Notes: generated from the letters alone by a model not told the origin. A DNA stretch of 64,000 bases from Natrarchaeobius chitinivorans (GCF_003841505.1 NZ_REGA01000006.1:124001-188000), one strand, 5' to 3'. Positions 1 through 9,413 are shown, counted from the first letter of the stretch. Translations and numbers: made by a program.

Positions 1-7
1 CGAACTC

Positions 8-2116
8 ATGTCACAACCGATCACTACCCTCGTCGTCGACAACGAACCCGGGTTCGCGGAACTCGCCGGCGAGATGCTCGAGCGCGAACACGACGCGATC
101 GTCGCGGAGCCGGCGACGAGCGCCCCAGAGGCACTCGAGACGTTCGACGACCGGGAGATAGACTGCATCGTCAGCGACTACGAAATGCCCGAGCAAAGCG
201 GGATCGAACTGCTCGAGCGGATTCGTTCGAAGGATCCGGAGTTACCGTTTATTCTCTTTACCGGGAGGGGGTCAGAAGAGGTCGCGAGCGAGGCGATCGC
301 CGCCGGCGTGACCCAGTACCTCCAGAAGGGGACCGGAAACGAACAGTACGCGCTGCTCGCGAATCAGATTACGAACGCCGTCTCACAGTATCGGACGGAG
401 GTCGCACTCCGGGAGAACAAGCGACGGTACGAGCGGACGCTCGCGACGTTACACGAGACGACCCGGAACCTGATGCGCGCCGGAACGAAAGCCGAAATCT
501 ACCGGGAGACGGTCGACAACGCCGCGGACATTCTCGACGTGGCCGTCGCAACGACGTACGTCTTCGACCCCACTGACGGCGTACTCGAGCACGCGTCGTC
601 GTCCGGCTCAGCGCGGAAACTCGTCGATTCGACGTCGACGTTCGAACGCGGAGAGGGCAACGTCTGGAACGCGTTCTCGGCCGGTGAAACCGTCTACTAC
701 GACGATCTGACACACGCTGACGGCATCGCGACGGCCTCGCTCTGTCGGAGCGAGTTGATCGTGCCGCTTGGCTCACACGGCGTGTTGGTCGCCGGAACCG
801 AAGACGGTGACGGGTTCGACGAGACGATGACGGAGCTGTTGCACATCCTGGCGGCGAACACCGAGGCCGCACTGGATCGCGCAGAGCGCGAAGAACTCGT
901 TCGAGAACACGACAGAACGCTCGCCCAGCAAAACGAGGAACTGACTCGCCTGAACCACATCAACGAGATCATTCGCGAGATCAACCACGGCGTCACCCGG
1001 GCTTCGACCAGAGTCGAGATCGAACGAACGGTCTGTGACCGACTCGCCGATACGGAGCGGTACCGATTCGCCTGGGTCGCCACGACCGAGGACGAACCGC
1101 CCGAGCCGTCGGAGTGGGCCGGGGTCGACGCGACGTACGTCGATCAGATCCGGGCCGACGGTGAGCGGGCACCGGAGACGTCGCTGATCCGTGAGACGCT
1201 CGAGACCGAGGACGTACGGATCGTCCAGGACGTCCTGGAGGCCGACGGCTGGGATCGCCGGCGGACGGAGGCGCTGACCTACGGCTATCAGACGGTTCTG
1301 GCGGTCCCGCTCGTCGACGACGAACGGCGATACGGGGTGTTGCTCGTCCACGTCAGTGGCGTGGATTCGATCGGCGAGGGCGAACGCGAGGTGTTCGCCG
1401 AACTGGGAGAGACGATCGGCCACGCGATCGGCACCGTCGAACGGACGCGAGCGATGCTCACCGACAGCCGCCTCGAGATCGAACTCGAGTGTCGGGACTC
1501 GCGATTTCTGTTCAACCGACTCTCGACGGCCACCGGAGCGTCGATCACGCTCGAGGGACTGATCGACAGAGGCGATAACGTGGTGGCGTTCGTCGGCGCT
1601 CCGTCGTCGGCGGCGGTGACCGATCTCGAGGAGCAGGCGTCGATCGAGACGACGTCCGTCGTCTCCGACGGGGACGACGAGTGCCTGTACGAGGTGACGA
1701 TCGGGTCCTCGCCGTTTCTGGACGTGTTGCGCACGTACGACGTCCACGTTCGCGACGTGACCGCCGAGGACGGCGTCTCGACGGTCGTTCTCGAACTGCC
1801 ACAGCAGGTCGAGGCCCGGTCGCTGATCGAGTCCATCAGGGACGTCCACCCGGAGACGAAACTGGTCGCCCGCCGGGAGACGACCAGTACCGGGACCGTC
1901 GGCCGACTCGACGCGCGTCTCGAGGACCGAGTAACCGGCAAACAGTTCGAAGCGCTCCAGGCGGCACACTACAGCGGGTTCTTCGAGTGGCCCCGCGAGA
2001 GCACCGGCGAGGACCTCGCCGAAACGCTCGAGATATCGCCGCCGACGTATCACTATCACCTTCGGGCGGCCGAGCGCGGACTCGTGGAACTGGTGTTCGA
2101 CACTGATTCTAATTAA
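8..2116 (+). CDS. Bat-like response regulator (REC-GAF-GAF-HTH_10)
   Basis: Probable sensory transcription regulator of the haloarchaeal bacterio-opsin-activator class, 702 residues. An N-terminal receiver domain (about 1-120) has the acidic pair near residue 11, a likely phospho-acceptor Asp57 in VSDYEMP and the conserved Lys107 in YLQKG. Two GAF-like sensor regions follow (about 150-290 and 320-475), then a Bat-type linker. The C-terminal HTH_10 domain (about 640-695) includes the motif PPTYHYHLRAAERGLVEL. Proteins of this build couple a phosphorelay or small-molecule signal to transcription. No histidine kinase is adjacent, so its partner is unknown. The ATG at 8 lies almost at the window edge, so the upstream promoter is not visible. 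Confidence 0.85.
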   Translation: MSQPITTLVVDNEPGFAELAGEMLEREHDAIVAEPATSAPEALETFDDREIDCIVSDYEMPEQSGIELLERIRSKDPELPFILFTGRGSEEVASEAIAAGVTQYLQKGTGNEQYALLANQITNAVSQYRTEVALRENKRRYERTLATLHETTRNLMRAGTKAEIYRETVDNAADILDVAVATTYVFDPTDGVLEHASSSGSARKLVDSTSTFERGEGNVWNAFSAGETVYYDDLTHADGIATASLCRSELIVPLGSHGVLVAGTEDGDGFDETMTELLHILAANTEAALDRAEREELVREHDRTLAQQNEELTRLNHINEIIREINHGVTRASTRVEIERTVCDRLADTERYRFAWVATTEDEPPEPSEWAGVDATYVDQIRADGERAPETSLIRETLETEDVRIVQDVLEADGWDRRRTEALTYGYQTVLAVPLVDDERRYGVLLVHVSGVDSIGEGEREVFAELGETIGHAIGTVERTRAMLTDSRLEIELECRDSRFLFNRLSTATGASITLEGLIDRGDNVVAFVGAPSSAAVTDLEEQASIETTSVVSDGDDECLYEVTIGSSPFLDVLRTYDVHVRDVTAEDGVSTVVLELPQQVEARSLIESIRDVHPETKLVARRETTSTGTVGRLDARLEDRVTGKQFEALQAAHYSGFFEWPRESTGEDLAETLEISPPTYHYHLRAAERGLVELVFDTDSN

Positions 2117-2245
2117 TTAGACTTGGATTGAGGAACACTCTAAACAGATAGAAGCCATATTTAATCCCCGTCGGGCAGTACGAATGATTGGCGATCTGCG
2201 TTAGACTGTCGCCACCCCCAATCCCCCACCCCCACTTTCCGTACA
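2117..2245. other. convergent spacer
   Basis: A short spacer between the convergent ends of the Bat-like regulator and the methyltransferase gene. It contains a C-rich run (CCCCCAATCCCCCACCCCC-like, about 2212-2235), which may serve as a 3'-end signal. No reading frame here looks genuine. Confidence 0.4.
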
Positions 2246-2992
2246 CTACCTCTTCAGAGACGTCTCCCACTCGATCCACTCCCGCTCCCAGCCGCGTCGT
2301 GACTGGGCGTTCCGGCGGGCGTGTTCGCGATCCTCGCGAGCCATTCGGTTGCGTTCGACGGCTCCCGGCTGTTCGCCGTCGACCAGCACCGGGTCGAACG
2401 AGACCGCACCGAAGCGATCCCGTTTTCCGTCGGTCGACACCGATTCGAGGTACTGGCGCTTTGCCCCCCTGGGATAGACGAGTTTGCCACCGTCGTTCAG
2501 CTGCTCGAGCAGCGCGGACGGCGGGCTGACCGCGGCGGCCTCGAGCAAGATGCGGTCGAACGGCGCGTACTCCGGCAGTCCGTCGGCACCGTTTCGACAG
2601 TCGACGAGGACGCCCTCGTAGCCGGCCTCGGCGAGGTTCTCTCTGGCTTCGAAGACGAGCGGGCGGGCGATATCGACGGCATGAACGTTACACTCGCCGG
2701 CGAGTTCGGCGGCGAGCGCGGCGGTGTAGCCGACGCCCGCACCGACGATCAACACGTCGTCGCCGTCTCCGAGTTCCAGGGGCTGGAACAGCCGGGCGAC
2801 CGTGCTCGGAGCGAGGGCGCGAGTCCCGAGGACGTCGTGGTCGCGGTCGGCGTACGCCGTCCGCTCGTCGCCGACGAACTCGTGGCGGGGGACCGTACAC
2901 ATGGCGGTGGCGACGGCGTCGTCGGAGAGGACGTCTCTGGGCGGGGACTCGAGGCCGTCGACCATATCCGCTCGCAACACCGCAGGGTCCAT
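2246..2992 (-). CDS. Pcm-like methyltransferase paralogue
   Basis: A 248-residue SAM-dependent methyltransferase related to protein-L-isoaspartate O-methyltransferase. The PRHEFV segment (about residue 35) and a motif I-like glycine loop IVGAGVGYTAAL (about 81) match the family. However, the QTIS.P segment seen in the neighbouring true Pcm is replaced here by TRALAPSTV, so isoaspartyl repair activity is doubtful. It is the last gene of a minus-strand run and lies 126 bp after the canonical pcm, which suggests an old tandem duplication followed by divergence. The substrate is unknown. Confidence 0.8.
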   Translation of the reverse strand: MDPAVLRADMVDGLESPPRDVLSDDAVATAMCTVPRHEFVGDERTAYADRDHDVLGTRALAPSTVARLFQPLELGDGDDVLIVGAGVGYTAALAAELAGECNVHAVDIARPLVFEARENLAEAGYEGVLVDCRNGADGLPEYAPFDRILLEAAAVSPPSALLEQLNDGGKLVYPRGAKRQYLESVSTDGKRDRFGAVSFDPVLVDGEQPGAVERNRMAREDREHARRNAQSRRGWEREWIEWETSLKR

Positions 2993-3118
2993 ACTCGGGG
3001 TATCCGCTCGGCGGATATGAATGGCGCGCTTGCTCGAACCTGCCCGATTTCGCCCGACGGGGACGCCGCTCGAGGATGCTACTCGCGTCCGCGTGAGTAT
3101 CGCTCGTGAACGTCGTCG

Positions 3119-3772
3119 TCAGCCACGCATCTGGACGAACCTGACGCCGCCGTGGTCGCTACGCTCGAGGGTGCCGTCCGCTCGCTTCGTGGCTTTCACC
3201 AGCGTCTGACGGCCGGTTCCGATCGGCGCGAGCAGTTCGCCGACAGGTCGGACCTGTTCGACGACCGGGTCCGGAAACTCGGCGGCCGCGCAGGTGGCGT
3301 ACGCCGCGTCGTAGGGAGCGTGTTCGTCCCAGCCGTCCCGACCGTCCCCGACGCGGACCGAGACGTCGCCGTAGTCGATCTCGGCGAGCGTCTCGCGGGC
3401 TCGCTCCGCGAGATCCTCGCTGTACTCGACGCTGTAGACGTTCTCCGGGCCGACGAGTTCGGCCGTCACGGCCGCGTGGTAGCCACAGCCGGTACCGATC
3501 TCGAGGACCCGATCGCTGGCCTCGAGGGGGAGTCGATCGGCCATGATCGCGACCATGTGCGGCGCGCTGATCGTCTGTCCGTCGCCGATCGGTAGCGGCC
3601 GATCGTCGTAGGCGCTGGCCCGCCGGTCGGACGGAACGAACGCGTGGCGCGGGACGGATTCGAGAGCGGCCACGACGCGGTCGTCGTCGACGTGTGACGC
3701 GACGGTCTGAGCCATCCGCTCGCGAGCGCTCTCGTAGTCGCCGTCGTCGTCGGTGCCGAACCGGTCGAACAT
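3119..3772 (-). CDS. pcm: protein-L-isoaspartate O-methyltransferase
   Basis: A 217-residue enzyme that methylates isoaspartyl residues in damaged proteins using SAM. Visible motifs are PRHAFVP, the catalytic region DGQTISAPHMVAIM, and SAM motif I VLEIGTGCGYHAAV. The frame stays open far upstream, but that extension is low-complexity Ser/Thr/Arg sequence antisense to the next gene. The start was therefore placed at the ATG ending at 3772, which gives the normal family length. It follows the zinc-finger gene and precedes a diverged paralogue. Confidence 0.92.
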   Translation of the reverse strand: MFDRFGTDDDGDYESARERMAQTVASHVDDDRVVAALESVPRHAFVPSDRRASAYDDRPLPIGDGQTISAPHMVAIMADRLPLEASDRVLEIGTGCGYHAAVTAELVGPENVYSVEYSEDLAERARETLAEIDYGDVSVRVGDGRDGWDEHAPYDAAYATCAAAEFPDPVVEQVRPVGELLAPIGTGRQTLVKATKRADGTLERSDHGGVRFVQMRG

Positions 3773-3821
3773 GCTCGAGTGTACACGCTCGAGACAAAAG
3801 ATTACCAGGCCGACCAGGTGA

Positions 3822-4481
3822 CTACCAGGCCGACCAGGCGCTCGTCGTTTCGTCGTAGGCGTAGACGCGTTTGAGGTCCTTGGCGAAGGCGACGTCGCCC
3901 TCGACATCGAACCGGTCCCGCCGATAGCCGGAGGCGTCGTCGCGGACGACGACGGCGTCGATTTCGAACTCGTCGTCGCCGAAGCTCTCGACCGCGCCGA
4001 CCTCGAACTCGTAGTCGCCGGGGACGTAGACGGTAATCGAGCGACTGTCGTCTCTCGAGCCGTCCTGCGGGTGGACGGTGACGTTGACCGCGACGTTGTC
4101 GACCTCGCGGCTCCAGACGGTCTCGACGTCCTCGGCGTCGGCTTCCTCCCTGCGACGTTGTTCGCCGAGTTCGAGGCTGGTGACACGAACCGTCGAGAGC
4201 ACCTCGTCGGTCTCGAGGATGAACTCGTCGCCGACCTCGAGTTCCTCTTCGGCCGGGACGGTGACGTTCGCGGTGAACGACTCCCCCTCCTGGGAGACGA
4301 CGACGTCGAGGGTCACCTCGGGTTCGCTTTCGGGCTGGACCTTGTGGACGTGGCCACACTCGCTACAGCGGACGGTGACCGTCCCGCCACCCTCGCTCGT
4401 CGTCAGCACCTCGTGGACCGTCTCGAGGTCCGGCGAGCACGACGGGCAGGTGGTCGGGACGCGGTCCGGAATGTCAGTCAT
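3822..4481 (-). CDS. HVO_0476-family zinc-finger protein
   Basis: A 219-residue protein with an N-terminal CPSC...CSEC zinc ribbon (residues about 13-43). An acidic region follows, rich in beta strands, with no membrane segment. It resembles the haloarchaeal HVO_0476 zinc-finger family, which in other haloarchaea sits near pcm and pgk/gap, so the neighbourhood looks conserved (from memory). The function is unknown; RNA or protein binding is an inference. The last codons (SAWSAW then stop) arise from a duplicated 17-bp segment that includes the stop codon and recurs 20 bp downstream. Confidence 0.8.
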   Translation of the reverse strand: MTDIPDRVPTTCPSCSPDLETVHEVLTTSEGGGTVTVRCSECGHVHKVQPESEPEVTLDVVVSQEGESFTANVTVPAEEELEVGDEFILETDEVLSTVRVTSLELGEQRRREEADAEDVETVWSREVDNVAVNVTVHPQDGSRDDSRSITVYVPGDYEFEVGAVESFGDDEFEIDAVVVRDDASGYRRDRFDVEGDVAFAKDLKRVYAYDETTSAWSAW

Positions 4482-4559
4482 ACTGCGTCGTAGACGCCAC
4501 GCCCGTAAAAGGAGATTGAAACCGTCACCGACGGTGGTCGGTGGACTCGAGTCCGTCGG

Positions 4560-5507
4560 TCAGGCCGACGGCAACTCGAGTTCCTCGCCGTCGACGATGA
4601 CCGTCGGATCGCGGAGGATACCGTCCGAGTGAATCGGTGCGTCGGTCTCGCCGCCGATTCCCGCGTTGTCGCCGATGGCGATGTGAACCGTCCCGGCGGC
4701 TTTCTCGTCGAGCAACACCGAGCCCACGAGGTCGGTGACGCCGACGTTCGTCCCGATACCGAGTTCCGCGAGGTTGTACGCCGCGTCGCCCGCCTCTTCG
4801 GCCGCTTCTTCGACCTGCGCTCGGATCTCGTCGTCCGATATTTCGGTGACGTAGCCGTCCTCGACGACGAACTCGAGTTCCTGGCCCGCCTCGAGCAGGC
4901 CGTGGGGACGCATCGTGCCGTCGACGACGTAGCGTCCGTCGGCCGACTCGGGGCTGACGAACACCTCGCCGGCCGGCAGGTTCGAGAACGATCCCGACTC
5001 GCTCACGTCGCCGGTGTCGTCGTGCCACTCCCGGTCGCCGATCGTGAACGTGATATCGGTGCCCCGGTCGGTGGTGACCCGCACCTCCTCGGCGTCTCCG
5101 ACGCGCTCGAGGGTGCGTTCACACTCCTCGCGAATTCGGTCGTAGTCGGCGTCGAGGCCGGTGACGAACACCTCCTCGGTGATCCCCGGAAGGGTGGCCC
5201 CGCGCGCCCCGGCGTCGGTGGCGTCCGACCGCGCTCGGGTGTGACTCAGGCTCTTCGTCGTCGGCGCGAGGAAGGCATCTGCACCGCCGAAGGCCGCCGC
5301 GACCGGGGCCGGCGGCTCCGCGCCGTGTTGCTCGCCCGGCGGGTAGCGGACGATCGAGACGTCGCTCGTGATTTCGCGTGCGACCTCGTAGAGCGCTTCG
5401 CCGATCGGCTCGCGCTCGTCGTCGGTGACGACGACGCAGGAGTCGCCTTCCTCGAGTGCGAGACACTGCTGGACGGCCGTCTCGGCGGCGGAACGGAGTT
5501 CGGTCAT
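4560..5507 (-). CDS. aminopeptidase, M29-like
   Basis: A 315-residue cytoplasmic protein resembling the M29 (thermophilic) aminopeptidase family. The C-terminal half carries the segments NLAELGIGTNVGVTD and HIAIGDNAGIGG, typical of the family's metal-binding core. The N-terminal half is a nucleotide-fold-like domain (VVVTDDER). It is encoded between pgk and the zinc-finger gene on the same strand, with a 78-bp gap on the downstream side. A role in peptide turnover is inferred from the family. Substrate and metal use are not visible. Confidence 0.75.
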   Translation of the reverse strand: MTELRSAAETAVQQCLALEEGDSCVVVTDDEREPIGEALYEVAREITSDVSIVRYPPGEQHGAEPPAPVAAAFGGADAFLAPTTKSLSHTRARSDATDAGARGATLPGITEEVFVTGLDADYDRIREECERTLERVGDAEEVRVTTDRGTDITFTIGDREWHDDTGDVSESGSFSNLPAGEVFVSPESADGRYVVDGTMRPHGLLEAGQELEFVVEDGYVTEISDDEIRAQVEEAAEEAGDAAYNLAELGIGTNVGVTDLVGSVLLDEKAAGTVHIAIGDNAGIGGETDAPIHSDGILRDPTVIVDGEELELPSA

Positions 5508-5622
5508 GCGTGCTCTTCCGTGAGACCGACCGAAAGGTCTTGCTATCGGGTGGAGCGATCGCTCCCGATTTGGTCGGCCGACGGCGCTCCGTCGGGTTCG
5601 AGGACAGGCGGCGTCTTCGCGA

Positions 5623-6834
5623 TCAGGCCGCCCGCTCGAGGACGTCGACGCCGATCAGCTCCTCGCCGGTGAGCGCGCGGACGTACGCGCCGCCGGCGAC
5701 GGAGACGTGGGAGAAGTCGCTTTCCTCGAGGCCGTACATGCCGACCGCGCGGGCCGTGTCGCCGCCGCCGACGACCGAGAAACAGTCGGTGTCGGCGATC
5801 GCCGAGAGGACTTCGACGGTGCCGGTCGCGAAGCGCTCGTCCTCGAAGACGCCGAGTGCGCCCTTGACGAAGACCGCTTCCGACTCGCGGACGAGGTCCG
5901 CGTACCGGTCGGCGGTGTCGGAGCCGACGTCGAGGTAGGAGGTGTCCTTCTCGATCTCCTCGACGGCGATTTCGGCACGCTCTCCCGACTCGTCCTCGTA
6001 GGAGAGGTCCTCGGCCAGTAACAGCCGGTCGCCGTACTCCGAGAGAACGCGTTCGATCGTCTCCCGGTGGTCGTCCCACTGGTGGTCGAAAAACGCCGTC
6101 CCGTCGACGTCGTAGCCGACGTCGTGGCCGTCCGCCCGCAAGAAGAGCTCCCCGACGATGCCGCCGAGGCAGAACCGATCGACGGTGTCGTCCACGCGCT
6201 CGATGACGGGGATGAGGTCCTCCGCTTTGGTCCCGCCGAGTACCATCGTGACGGTGCCGTCGAACTCGCGCTCTCGAATCGCGGAGTTCGCGGTGTACTC
6301 CGTCTCCATCACGCGGCCGGCGTAGGCGTCCATGACGAGCGGGAAGCCGACGAGCGAGGCGTGGGATCGGTGGGCGGCCGAGTAGGCGTCGTTGACGTAG
6401 GCGTCGAACTCGGGCGCGAGGGTCCGTACGAACTCCGTCTCAGCTTTGACCTCCGGGTCCGCTTCGGGCAACTCCTCCTCGCACATCCGGGTGTTCTCGA
6501 GGACGAGGACGTCACCCGACTCGAGGTCGCGGACGGCCGCGAGGGCCTCGTCGCCGTAGGTGTCGGGGACGTACTCGACCTCGCGACCGAGGTGGTCGGC
6601 GAGGACCTCCGCGTGACCCTCGAGGGTAACGAACGTGTCCCGGCCCGGCCGCCCCTGGTGGGCGAGGACGGCGACGGCGTGGCCGTCCTCGAGCAGTTCG
6701 GCGATCGTTTCGGCGTGGCGCGCGAACCGCCGGTTGTCCTGGACGACCCCGTCCTCGACGGGGGCGTTGACGTCGATACGAACGAGCAGCCGCTGGGCCG
6801 ACTCGAGGTCGTCGATGGTCTGGAACGTCGTCAT
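5623..6834 (-). CDS. pgk: phosphoglycerate kinase
   Basis: A 403-residue glycolytic/gluconeogenic enzyme interconverting 1,3-bisphosphoglycerate and 3-phosphoglycerate with ADP/ATP. Family segments are RIDVNAPVEDG near the N-terminus, GRPG in the substrate loop, MVLGGTKAEDLIPVI, and the C-terminal VVGGGDTARA nucleotide loop. The length is standard. It follows the type I GAPDH gene by 46 bp on the same strand. A separate TATA-like box lies in that gap (6859-6866), so it may be expressed both with gap and on its own. Confidence 0.97.
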   Translation of the reverse strand: MTTFQTIDDLESAQRLLVRIDVNAPVEDGVVQDNRRFARHAETIAELLEDGHAVAVLAHQGRPGRDTFVTLEGHAEVLADHLGREVEYVPDTYGDEALAAVRDLESGDVLVLENTRMCEEELPEADPEVKAETEFVRTLAPEFDAYVNDAYSAAHRSHASLVGFPLVMDAYAGRVMETEYTANSAIREREFDGTVTMVLGGTKAEDLIPVIERVDDTVDRFCLGGIVGELFLRADGHDVGYDVDGTAFFDHQWDDHRETIERVLSEYGDRLLLAEDLSYEDESGERAEIAVEEIEKDTSYLDVGSDTADRYADLVRESEAVFVKGALGVFEDERFATGTVEVLSAIADTDCFSVVGGGDTARAVGMYGLEESDFSHVSVAGGAYVRALTGEELIGVDVLERAA

Positions 6835-6858
6835 TGTCGATAGTAGGTGTATCGAGGC

Positions 6859-6866
6859 GCTTAAAC
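6859..6866 (-). promoter_or_regulatory. TATA-like box of pgk
   Basis: On the minus strand the sequence GTTTAAGC lies 25-32 nt before the pgk start codon, between the gap stop and the pgk start. The position fits a short-leader archaeal promoter. Confidence 0.55.
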
Positions 6867-6880
6867 GTGATAGGACGGGC

Positions 6881-7954
6881 TCAGTGAGCGAGCGCTTCCT
6901 CGGCGTCGAGGTCCTCCGATTCGGCGGCGACGTATGTCGCGAGGTCGAGCATCCGGTTCGAGAAGCCGTACTCGTTGTCGTACCAGGTGAGCACCTTCAC
7001 GAGGCCGCCCTCGAGCACCATCGTCGACTCGAGGTCGACGTACGAGGAAAACGGAAGCCCGACGATGTCTCTGGAGACGATCTCGTCGTCGGTGTAGCCG
7101 AGAACGCCGGCGAGTTCGCCGTCGGCCGCCTCGCGGATCGCGTCGGCGAGTTCGTCCTTGGTGACGTCGGCTTCGAGGTCGACGGTGAGGTCGGTGATCG
7201 ACCCGTTCGGGACGGGGACGCGCATCGCCATGCCGTCGAGTTTCCCCTCGAGTTCGGGGAGCACTTCGGTGGTGGCGATCGCCGCACCGGTCGAGGTCGG
7301 GATGATGTTCTCGGCGGCGGCGCGGCCGCGGCGGCGCTTGCCGAGGGGGCCGTCGATCAGGTTCTGCGTGCCGGTGTAGGCGTGGACCGTCGTCAGGAGG
7401 CCGGACTCGATGCCGAACGCCTCGTCTAGAACCTTGACGACCGGGGCGACCGAGTTCGTCGTACAGGAGGCGTTCGAGAGGACGTCCGCGCCGTCGTACT
7501 CGTCGTGATTGACGCCGTAGACGATCGTCTGGACGTCCTTTTCGCCTTTCGGTGGCGCGGAGATGATCACCTTTTCGGCCCCGGCCTCTATGTGCTGGGC
7601 GGCGTCGTCGTGGGTGCGAAAGAGGCCGGTCGCCTCGAACGCGACGTCGACGTCGAGGTCGTCCCACGGCAACGCGGCGGGGTCGCGTTCGGAGAGCAGG
7701 CGGATCTCCCGGTCGCCGATCGAGAGGACGTCGCCGTCGCGGGAGACGTCCTCGAGTCGACCGTGAACCGAGTCGTACTGGAGGAGATACTCCATGTCGT
7801 CGTCGGACATGACGTCGTTGATCGCGACGATCTCGACGCCGTCGTACTCGAGCGAGGCCCGCAGGACGTTTCGACCGATCCGCCCGAAGCCGTTGAGGCC
7901 GATGCGTAGCGGTGTGTCCTCCCCGCGGCCGTCGTCGTAGGAATGTTCACTCAT
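6881..7954 (-). CDS. gap: glyceraldehyde-3-phosphate dehydrogenase, type I
   Basis: A 357-residue phosphorylating GAPDH of the bacterial-like type I class. It has the NAD-binding GLNGFGRIGRNVLRA, the catalytic Cys in SNASCTTNSVAP, HAYTGTQNLIDGP, and the C-terminal WYDNEYGFSNRM. It lies directly upstream of pgk, giving a two-step lower-glycolysis unit. A type II GAPDH of unrelated subfamily diverges from it across a shared 260-bp region. This pairing suggests separate catabolic and anabolic enzymes, as described for GAPDH pairs in other haloarchaea. Which enzyme serves which direction here is inferred, not shown. Confidence 0.95.
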   Translation of the reverse strand: MSEHSYDDGRGEDTPLRIGLNGFGRIGRNVLRASLEYDGVEIVAINDVMSDDDMEYLLQYDSVHGRLEDVSRDGDVLSIGDREIRLLSERDPAALPWDDLDVDVAFEATGLFRTHDDAAQHIEAGAEKVIISAPPKGEKDVQTIVYGVNHDEYDGADVLSNASCTTNSVAPVVKVLDEAFGIESGLLTTVHAYTGTQNLIDGPLGKRRRGRAAAENIIPTSTGAAIATTEVLPELEGKLDGMAMRVPVPNGSITDLTVDLEADVTKDELADAIREAADGELAGVLGYTDDEIVSRDIVGLPFSSYVDLESTMVLEGGLVKVLTWYDNEYGFSNRMLDLATYVAAESEDLDAEEALAH

Positions 7955-7978
7955 ATCCGAGTTGTACGTTCCCCGTCG

Positions 7979-7986
7979 TTAAATTT
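7979..7986 (-). promoter_or_regulatory. TATA-like box of type I gap
   Basis: The minus-strand sequence AAATTTAA is centred about 28 nt before the gap start codon, the usual place for a haloarchaeal TATA box with a very short leader. Confidence 0.55.
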
Positions 7987-8098
7987 GTTACCCAATTCAG
8001 AAGAGTGATAACCGTCGCGAACGGACCGCCCACTCGAGAAAGCGGGTGGCGGGGGGAGTCGTTAACCTACCACATTGCTTACATATGAAAATCATTAC

Positions 8099-8111
8099 TA
8101 TATCGGATATA
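8099..8111. promoter_or_regulatory. palindrome between the two GAPDH genes
   Basis: TATATCGGATATA is a perfect dyad with 6-bp arms around one G, midway between the divergent GAPDH genes. It could be an operator or a chance AT-rich palindrome. Confidence 0.3.
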
Positions 8112-8142
8112 CCCCGTTCATGTACGCCGGTTTCTTTCGAGT

Positions 8143-8159
8143 TACTCAATTACGAGTTA
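8143..8159 (+). promoter_or_regulatory. TrmB-like operator upstream of type II GAPDH
   Basis: The sequence TACTCAATTACGAGTTA fits TACT-N7-GAGT. This is one base away from the TACT-N7/8-GAGTA consensus known (from memory) for the Halobacterium sugar regulator TrmB. It ends about 58 nt before the start codon and just upstream of a T-rich candidate TATA region (about 8167-8176). That is the upstream placement expected for activation of gluconeogenic genes such as the type II GAPDH gene. Confidence 0.5.
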
Positions 8160-8216
8160 ACATCTGTAATTTTTTTGCGAAACGGTTATGAGCGTTGACG
8201 GTGGAGTGTGACCCGT

Positions 8217-9284
8217 ATGTTACGGGTCGGAGTCAACGGGTACGGGACCATCGGCAAACGCGTCGCTGATGCGATCCGCGTACAACCCGATATGGAAGTC
8301 AGTGGCGTCGCGAAACGCAGTCCGGATTACGTCGCCATCGGCGCGGAAGAGGCTGGATTCCGCGTCTACGCCGCTGACGAGGACCGAATCGACGAGTTTA
8401 CCGCGGCCGGCATCGATCTCGCGGGAACCGTCGACGAACTCGTCGCCGACAGCGACGTCGTGGTCGACGCGACGCCCTCCGGCGTCGGGGCGCAAAACCG
8501 CCCGCTCTACGAACGCCACGACACGCCTGCACTCTTCCAGGGTGGCGAGGACGCAACCGTCGCCGAAGTCAGTTTCAACGCCCGCGCGAACTACGACGAA
8601 GCCGAAGACGCCGACTACGCCCGCGTCGTCTCGTGTAACACGACCGGGCTCTCCCGGCTCGTTGCCCCGCTTCACGAGAACTACGGCATCGAAAAGGTTC
8701 GCGCGACGCTGGTTCGTCGCGGCGGCGACCCCGACCAGACCGACCGCGGGCCGATAAACGACGCGCTCCCGGACCCGGTTTCGATTCCGTCTCACCACGG
8801 CCCCGACGTCCAGACCGTCTTCCCGGAACTCGACATCGACACGATCGGGCTGAAGGTGCCGACGACGATGATGCACGTCCACACGGTCAACGTCACGCTC
8901 GAGAACGAACCCGACGATGCCACCGACATCCGCGAACGGCTCCGATCCGAAGACCGCATCCTTACGATCCCCGAGTACGCCGGCATCGACGGCGCTGGAA
9001 CGCTGAAGGACTTCGCGCTCGATGCCGGTCGCCCCCGCGGTGACATCTGGGAAAACTGCGTCTGGGAGGAGTCGATCACCCTTCAGGGCCGTGATCTGTA
9101 CCTGATGCAGGCGATCCACCAGGAGGCAGACGTCGTTCCCGAGAACGTCGATGCACTCCGTGCTCTCTCGGGACATCTCACCGGACCCGAGAGTCGGTCA
9201 CTTACGAACGAAACGCTCGGGATCGGATTCAGCCAGTTTGCCGGACGCGACGACCTGACGCTCGACCGACAGACTGCGGACTGA
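8217..9284 (+). CDS. glyceraldehyde-3-phosphate dehydrogenase, type II
   Basis: A 355-residue archaeal type II GAPDH, distinct in sequence from the neighbouring type I enzyme. The nucleotide-binding motif is [16 protein letters not shown], the catalytic Cys lies in [11 protein letters not shown], and [10 protein letters not shown] follows. The ATG at 8217 was chosen over a GTG at 8208. The purine-rich GGTGGAG at 8200-8206 is correctly spaced for 8217 but abuts the GTG. The likely role is NAD(P)H-dependent carbon flux, probably gluconeogenic. The TGA stop is followed immediately by TACGG, the shared end of an intergenic repeat family. Confidence 0.93.
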   Translation: MLRVGVNGYGTIGKRVADAIRVQPDMEVSGVAKRSPDYVAIGAEEAGFRVYAADEDRIDEFTAAGIDLAGTVDELVADSDVVVDATPSGVGAQNRPLYERHDTPALFQGGEDATVAEVSFNARANYDEAEDADYARVVSCNTTGLSRLVAPLHENYGIEKVRATLVRRGGDPDQTDRGPINDALPDPVSIPSHHGPDVQTVFPELDIDTIGLKVPTTMMHVHTVNVTLENEPDDATDIRERLRSEDRILTIPEYAGIDGAGTLKDFALDAGRPRGDIWENCVWEESITLQGRDLYLMQAIHQEADVVPENVDALRALSGHLTGPESRSLTNETLGIGFSQFAGRDDLTLDRQTAD

Positions 9285-9413
9285 TACGGACCGTCGTCCG
9301 TCACTGCCGTGCGAGCGCGCACGTTCCCGGCCCCGTCGGTCCGTGATCCAGCGGACGGTCTGACTGGTATCGCTCGGGGAAAGTTTTTGCACCTCCCCTC
9401 CTTACGGACACCC

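Noticed and set aside
3773-4186. N-terminal extension of the pcm frame.
   Set aside because: Ser/Thr/Arg low-complexity translation antisense-free but out of frame with the zinc-finger gene. The family starts at MFDRF (3772).
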